A stretch of 64,000 nucleotides of DNA from NCBI GenBank assembly GCA_946122785.1, contig CAMGYJ010000007.1:6154909-6218908 (forward strand), in the 5' to 3' direction. The notes under the pieces are model-generated. The model saw nothing but the letters and a program-made list of their open reading frames with translations. It searched no databases and had not been told where the DNA came from. The first letter of the stretch is position 1; each line of letters begins with the position of its first letter. Origin of the DNA: Linum tenue (lineage: Eukaryota; Streptophyta; Magnoliopsida; Malpighiales; Linaceae). The position numbers and the translations under genes were made by a program. Positions 58,701 through 64,000 of this stretch are shown here, one piece after another.

Positions 58701-60480
58701 TTAATTTTGAGATTATAGGGTCCTGTACTGAACTGCCCATTTTTTGCTTCTCGAATGCCACTGCTGGGTTTTGATAAAAGGTAGAAATATCTGGAATGCA
58801 ATTTCATCAGCGAATAAAAGTGCATATTTGCAATGAGATAGGGTCATAACAATAAAACCATTAAATAAGATGCTCAGACAATGTGGATTATTTTCTGATT
58901 GGCATGTTATTATTGATCATTTAAGTGTTTGTAACTGTACGTTATTGGTGGTTGCTCCCTTTCTCGAGCCATCTTATCTGTTGTTCACAGAAGTAGCTTA
59001 AAACAATGGGTGCCTGGTTCACGCACTCTAGGTATAGAATATTCTGACTGTACGTGACTGCTCCCCCTTGACTGATTACTAAAGAGTAACGAATTTGTGA
59101 GTGGAGAGAGGACCATTCTCCAGATTGTCTATCTCTGCATTTACATATAACTTGAAAAGCTCTTGTTCTAGTGCAAGCTGCATGTTTCCTTAGATTAAAT
59201 TCTCGATTTATACCTTTGCCTCTGCAGCAGGCCATTAACATTTTCCATGATTGAAACTTGTTTGGAAGAATCATGTTAGAGCATAGGATGATGAGATGCT
59301 GATATTATATGGGATGTGTTCCGCAGGTGCAATCGATATCATCATTTTGTAGCACCTTTTTGGGGACGGCAGTGAGAATTCCTTGTGAGGTGTTGAAGCA
59401 GCGTTTGCAGGCTGGTCTTTTTGACAGCGTGGGGGAGGCAATTGTGGGTACTTGGCAACAAGATGGCCTAAAGGGTTTTTTTCGTGGTACCGGTGCTACC
59501 CTTTGCCGTGAAATTCCATTCTATGTGGTTGGCACGGGCGTTTATGAAGAATCCAAAAAGGTGAGTCTACTGTTTTGTTACAAAATAAGCATCTTGGAAT
59601 CGTTTATCTGCCTTACTGAAGTGTTGCAGTTCTCAAGTCACATATAATCGTTATTGATGTGTTTATTTTGGCTGAAAAATAGGTAACTCAAAAAGGACTT
59701 TGCTCCTAAAACAACACCTTTTCCAATCTAACTTTTTCCAATCAAATTGAGGCTAATGTTTTAAACAACTATTCGCCTGAATACCATGAATTGTTCGAAT
59801 CTAAAGTCTGCCTCACTCATCATATTGCATTTGCTATTTTAGCACTCTTAAAGTTTTTCTCAGTCACTTATTCCTTATTAGTACACAAACTATCTACCAT
59901 TCCATTAGTTACTTTTTTCTTACAGAAAATATCTTAAATACCATAATTGGTTGTTATAGCTCACATGGGAGGGACGACTGGTCTCGTGCCCCCATTGGTA
60001 GACAAAAAGAGACCATTTGCTTGGGGATCACCCTTACAGATACACTTTCCAACCTTAGTAGCTTCAAATGTTCTATCTTAGGCTTGAGCTTGCAGTTCTC
60101 ATGCTCTCTTCATAACGAACAATTGTCATGTCGAACTTTTCAAGGTTGTTCAACGAATGCTGAAGCGAGAACTGGAACCCTGGGAGACAATCGTCGTTGG
60201 AGCTTTATCTGGCGGACTGACTGCTGTGTCAACGACCCCTTTCGATGTGATAAAGACAAGAATGATGACTGCCCCTGGAGGAAGACACATACCCATGTCA
60301 ATGGTTGCTTACTCTATACTCCGTCGCGAGGGCCCCCTCGGGCTATTCAAGGGAGCAGTGCCGAGGTTTTTCTGGATTGCTCCCCTAGGCGCCATGAACT
60401 TTGCTGGCTATGAGCTAGCAAGGAAGGCCATGACCAAAAATGAGGAACCAGCAGCAAGCGAGGATCTGCCTCAGAAGTAG
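55771..60480 (+). CDS. SAMTL: Mitochondrial carrier family protein with EF-hand, SAMTL-like (S-adenosylmethionine transporter-like)
   Basis: Likely membrane transporter in an organelle envelope. Exons 55771-56941, 57154-57571, 57878-58022, 58398-58513, 58610-58688, 59327-59560, 60145-60480; all in phase; 832 aa, close to the Arabidopsis SAMTL I recall. The first 390 residues are a plant-specific N-terminal extension with no known fold. A canonical EF-hand loop DRDGDGQVTLED lies near residue 400, implying calcium control. Three mitochondrial-carrier repeats follow from about 535, with signatures MHPVDTVK, IPCEVLKQR and TPFDVIKTR (all fit P-x-D/E-x-x-K/R). The substrate is inferred from family resemblance; other carriers with EF-hands (APC/SCaMC) have a shorter N-terminus. 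The start ATG at 55771 follows a long leader. Confidence 0.88.
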
Positions 60481-61189
60481 TTGACCAGTGCCGGGTAGAA
60501 AACAAGACATCATATAGTCGTATATCAACTATCAACCAGAGCCTCCAGGTTAATTTCCCCACCATTGAAGTTCTGCTGGAAAATTTTGTGCTTTTCATCC
60601 GTCGACGATTCCCAGTTTTCATCTTCCTCTTTGTTTCAAGCGCCTAACTTGCTATTCAGTGGCCAACTTGCTCCATCTTGTTACACACATTGATCTATTT
60701 GTATCTTCTCCCAGACTAAAAATCTCATTTTTGTACACAATACTGTATCCATCAGGCTTTTTAACATGTTTTGTTCTGAATTTTGTGAATTGAACTGTAT
60801 ATATATATATATGCCTCTCTTTTATGTTAAGAGTTAGAAAACATACTTACAGGAATCAATATAGTTGCATTCTTGAAGGATATTCTCTTTTTCTCATCGG
60901 CCAAACAGCAGAAGAAGAAAGAACAAGGAGCAAGACGACTTCGTTGGGGCCCAATAAGAGGGACAAGGCCCAAGTGTATCAAGGAAAGCCAGATTTGGGC
61001 CCGTTAAAGTATGGTCTCTCGGCCCTTTCTCCTTTGGTATATAATTAGTTTTTTTTTTTGGATTCAACAGAAAACCGGAGGCGAAGCAGAGCCCTGGGCA
61101 AAAAGGGCGCGCAGGTTTGCAAAGCCGAAGAAAGCGTGAGGGTTTCTTCCATCGCTGGCTGGCCTTGAGATCGATTCGCGCTTCGACAG
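60481..61189. other. Intergenic region, no gene seen
   Basis: SAMTL-like 3' UTR, then F-box promoter and leader. TATATATATATAT at about 60799-60811 and GGGCCC-like motifs near 60950 and 61000 are present. GGCCC/GGGCC motifs at 60949-61025 resemble site II elements. Confidence 0.45.
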
Positions 61190-61430
61190 GTAAGGGGTTT
61201 TCTCGTCTTGGTTCCTTCTTCTCCGTGCCTAATATTAACCGCATTGCATACTTGGAAGAGACTTTTATATGGCGCTCGTCGAATTGGTTTTGGTTGGATG
61301 AAGTAGAATGATATCAGAGAGTGCGGAGGATTTTGTTCGAGTCAGATTCTGTATTTGGGTCTCTACTGTTGTTATCTCTTGTTGTGGTGATCCTCTTTTC
61401 GTGTATTGGTTGTTGATGTTTTCCTTGCAG
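61190..61430 (+). other. Leader intron of the F-box gene
   Basis: Donor cgacag|gtaagg at 61190 and acceptor ttttccttgcag at 61430 bracket a 241-base intron ending 66 bases before the ATG. Confidence 0.7.
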
Positions 61431-61496
61431 AAAGACAATTTTTCTTCTTCTTGTGGTGTGATGTTTGGCGAGGAAGATGATAAGGGTTTCTAGGAC

Positions 61497-62842
61497 ATGA
61501 CAATGACAATGAACTTGGAGCCGAAGGGTCCCGGAATATGGAGCCATGGGTTGGAATTGGAAGAACGTATCGACAGATTGAGCGATCTTCCAGATTACAT
61601 TCTGGAGCGCATTCTCTCCTTGGCCGCCCTCGACAGCAAGATCTTAGTTCAAACCAGCATTGTATCAAAGAGGTGGAGATGCTTGTGGAAAGGAGTTCCA
61701 GCCCTCAATTTCAGCAGGGCGTCCTTCAAGGCAGAATGGAGTTTCACAGATCACGTGCTGATGTATCTATCTCTCCGGTGCCATTCTATTGCTGTTGGGA
61801 GCATCGCCTTCAACTTTGGCTCAATAATATGCGAGCGAGCTAGATGCATGGAGATGTTTGATCATGTCATGCAATATGCAACTGCGGCCCACGGTGGCCA
61901 GCTTCGCCATCTGTCCATCAGCTGTGCTGGTGGCAAGGTTCGTCTTAGTCCTGTAGTTGCCTCCATCACTCGGTGTCCTGTTTATGAATCGCTCAAGGTT
62001 CTCAAGTTGAAAGGATTCTGTCTCGACACCGCTGCGCTTTCTTCTGTGGGCTTTAAGTTGCTGACAACTCTTGAACTGCATCACTGTCGTCTCAGTGATT
62101 ATCCTACTGTACATCCTTTAGCTAATCTCCCAGCTTGTTTGAACTACTTAAAGTTGAATGGCTGCACAGCACAATGTTGGTTTCGAATATCGTCGCCCCA
62201 ACTGCTGGTCCTCGAAATCAGAAGTTCACCATTCTCTGGTGGGGTCGAAGTGTTTGCTCCAAAGCTCAAATCCTTCAGTCTCTGGTGTAGTATGGAAGAT
62301 ATAAAGTACATTCGCCAGTTGAACTTCCCTTCTCTGGCACATGCAAACATCCGCCTTTGGGGCCAAGACCGGCATGATTGGAAAGACCGTACAGTATTGG
62401 AATGCTTCAGTTGTGCGTATATCAACCTACTGCGAGGTTTGCATCATGTCGAGTCTCTCATCCTTCGCTTTGACAAGGTACTGTCTGCAACAGAATTCGG
62501 TATTATATTTACTACGAATAGTTGTCCTGAACAGTTGAAACCACTTTGCTTATACCAATGTATGCTGAAGTTATTCCTTAACGCTCTCGATTTGATTGTT
62601 TGTTTTTCCTCGATTAGTCGGAGAGTGGAATCCCCTGGGGAGATCGCCAGCTTCCCTTCAGTAGAATGAAGCCGTTAACGAAATCGTGGAAGGCCTCTCC
62701 GTTTCCTAGATTGAAGTTGCTGCGAGTGCTGTATCCTCGAGAGCTGTCGAAGCTACCATTGGAAGTGTTCCGTTATTTCTTCAGGAGCTCTTCTATCAAC
62801 ACAGAGGAAATGACCGTTAAATTTGAGTGGCAGTCGGAATAG
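61497..62842 (+). CDS. F-box/LRR-like protein
   Basis: F-box proteins recruit targets to SCF ubiquitin ligases. Exons 61497-62477 and 62618-62842 join at phase 0 (gacaag|gtactg ... cgattag|tcggag) to give 401 aa. Reading through the intron would give a shorter 390-aa product with an unlikely tail; the spliced exon 2 reads on in good codons (ESGIPWGDRQLPFSRMKP... to FEWQSE). F-box at about 26-64: RLSDLPDYILERILSLAALD, SKRWRCLW. Degenerate leucine-rich repeats follow (SLKVLKLKGFCL, LLTTLELHHCRL, LNYLKLNGC, LLVLEIRSSPF). Start could also be the Met at codon 3 or 5 (MTMTMNLEP). Target unknown; family is very large in plants. Confidence 0.88.
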
Positions 62843-64000
62843 CTAACTACTCAATGGATCAATGTATGTAGTAACATATCTTTTAGATGGATTGTACAGT
62901 TGGCACTGGCAATGAACACCACTGACTCCGTCAAAACAATCCAAAAATGTATCTATATGGATTTCAATGGTGATTATACTGTGGCTTGAATTGTTGGGGG
63001 TGTGGATGAGAACATACAAAATCTCGTTAGATCATGGTGGCAAACAACTCCTAATAAGCGTGTGTATGAAAAAAATCCCTCTTTGCTGTGGGTTAATGAA
63101 GGATCAACCAAGACCCGCGAGACGGTACTGAATGTTTTACGGGGGAAAAAGTAGGTGTAGGATTTTTTATACTGAAATCGTGGTTCAATAGTTTCATAAG
63201 CTATTGATTGCATGTGTCCGAGTTGGGGGTTGTAATACTGTAATAAGATAACCACAATAATTGTAAAAAAAAAAAGACTACAACAATATTGATTGCATCG
63301 GAGTTGTAGTCCTACAACTGCAAAGAACAACGACTACAACTACAAAAACAATGATTTTATCACTACAACTCGTGGTGGTCATCATGGTATTCAATTGTAT
63401 TTGAAAGGTTTGTGTAACAATTTCGATTTGTATTTACTTTTAAATGAAAGTCGTAGGTGAAGTTTTGCATCAGATTAATATAAACAATTAATATTTCAAT
63501 TAAAGAATATGATACCATGTCGAAGAACAATTATTCCAATAAAAACTCGAGTTTTCACGAGACATGACTAATTAATATTAATAAATGCTATATATATAGG
63601 GTTTCATAACTAATCATGCTCGCACTCAGTTATAGAGACGTGCATGCAGTGAGTCAAAACTCATAAAAGGACGCTATATATGACCGTAACTGTTAGTTGT
63701 TACAATCTACAGCACCGATCGGTCGGTCAGTCATACGTATATAATTCAGGAGGGTTACGATGTGCAAAGGTTTGGTATATATTGGACGGCATCGGATTAA
63801 ACCGAATCGAATATAATACGGTCCTGTTTTTGGTGTCATGAGTTTTATAAAATATCGAAGAAAAATTGGGCGAGTTGACATTTGGACTGGACCAAATCGA
63901 ACTGAAAGCAATATTAATTTAATCTTTGATCTCAAAATATCTTTCACTATTAAATCGCGATTCTCCTTAAATACAACCGCCTTCAAAAAATGTTATCATC
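62843..64000. other. Intergenic region with MITE-like sequence
   Basis: F-box 3' flank. Holds the second repeat copy (63264-63335). At about 63700-63910 stretches such as GATCGGTCGGTCAG, GGATTAAACCGAATCGAA and GGACCAAATCGAAC resemble common GGTTCGG-type plant MITEs; ends were not resolved. No gene seen. Confidence 0.4.
63264..63335. repeat. Dispersed repeat, copy 2 (pair with 54400-54463)
   Basis: The same core as copy 1, with flanking ACTACAAC stretches in better shape, suggesting copy 2 is closer to the original element. Confidence 0.55.

Noticed and set aside
62478..62669. Read-through end of the F-box frame (390 aa product)
   Set aside because: The spliced form gives a coherent coding second exon to 62842, with good donor and acceptor at phase 0.

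Overview
The window is nuclear DNA of a flowering plant, most likely a dicot. The support is spliced genes with GT-AG introns, plant-only families (IQD, SAMTL-like carrier), a plant-style eEF1A gene with a leader intron, eukaryotic tRNA-Pro and tRNA-His genes, and plant LTR retrotransposons and hAT-type elements. I cannot name the species from sequence alone.

Layout. 1-11 kb is a gene island: a TMEM70-like mitochondrial protein (+), eEF1A (-) and the splicing factor SYF1 (+). 12.3-24.1 kb is a single young insertion, an 11.7-kb LTR element with two 3,052-bp LTRs, a CTTAG target duplication and only a gag-protease polyprotein (-), so it is non-autonomous. 24.3-37 kb is an accessory zone. It holds two paralogous uncharacterised genes (25.3 and 36.2 kb, both +), with an intact 4.8-kb Ty1-copia element (27.1-31.9 kb) and two degenerate hAT-type elements between them and a third hAT-type relic just upstream of the first paralog. 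37.6-64 kb is a second gene island: NOC2 (-), tRNA-Pro, cyclin L (+), an IQD protein (+), tRNA-His, TIM14/PAM18 (+, with a one-base frameshift in its last exon), a SAMTL-like carrier (+) and an F-box protein (+).

Exon structures were built by hand from splice sites, reading phase and recalled family sequences. For NOC2 (13 exons), cyclin L (8), IQD (5), SAMTL-like (7), SYF1, eEF1A, TMEM70-like and F-box, every junction keeps the frame.

The genes do not form one pathway. Loose themes are RNA processing and translation (SYF1, cyclin L, NOC2, eEF1A, two tRNAs) and mitochondria or organelles (TMEM70-like, TIM14, SAMTL-like). The most unusual items are the large-LTR gag-only element (LTRs full of GCGGTACCG-type palindromes and an internal T-tract/hairpin array), a probable U12-type intron in cyclin L, the TIM14 frameshift and the TIM14 ATG-only first exon.
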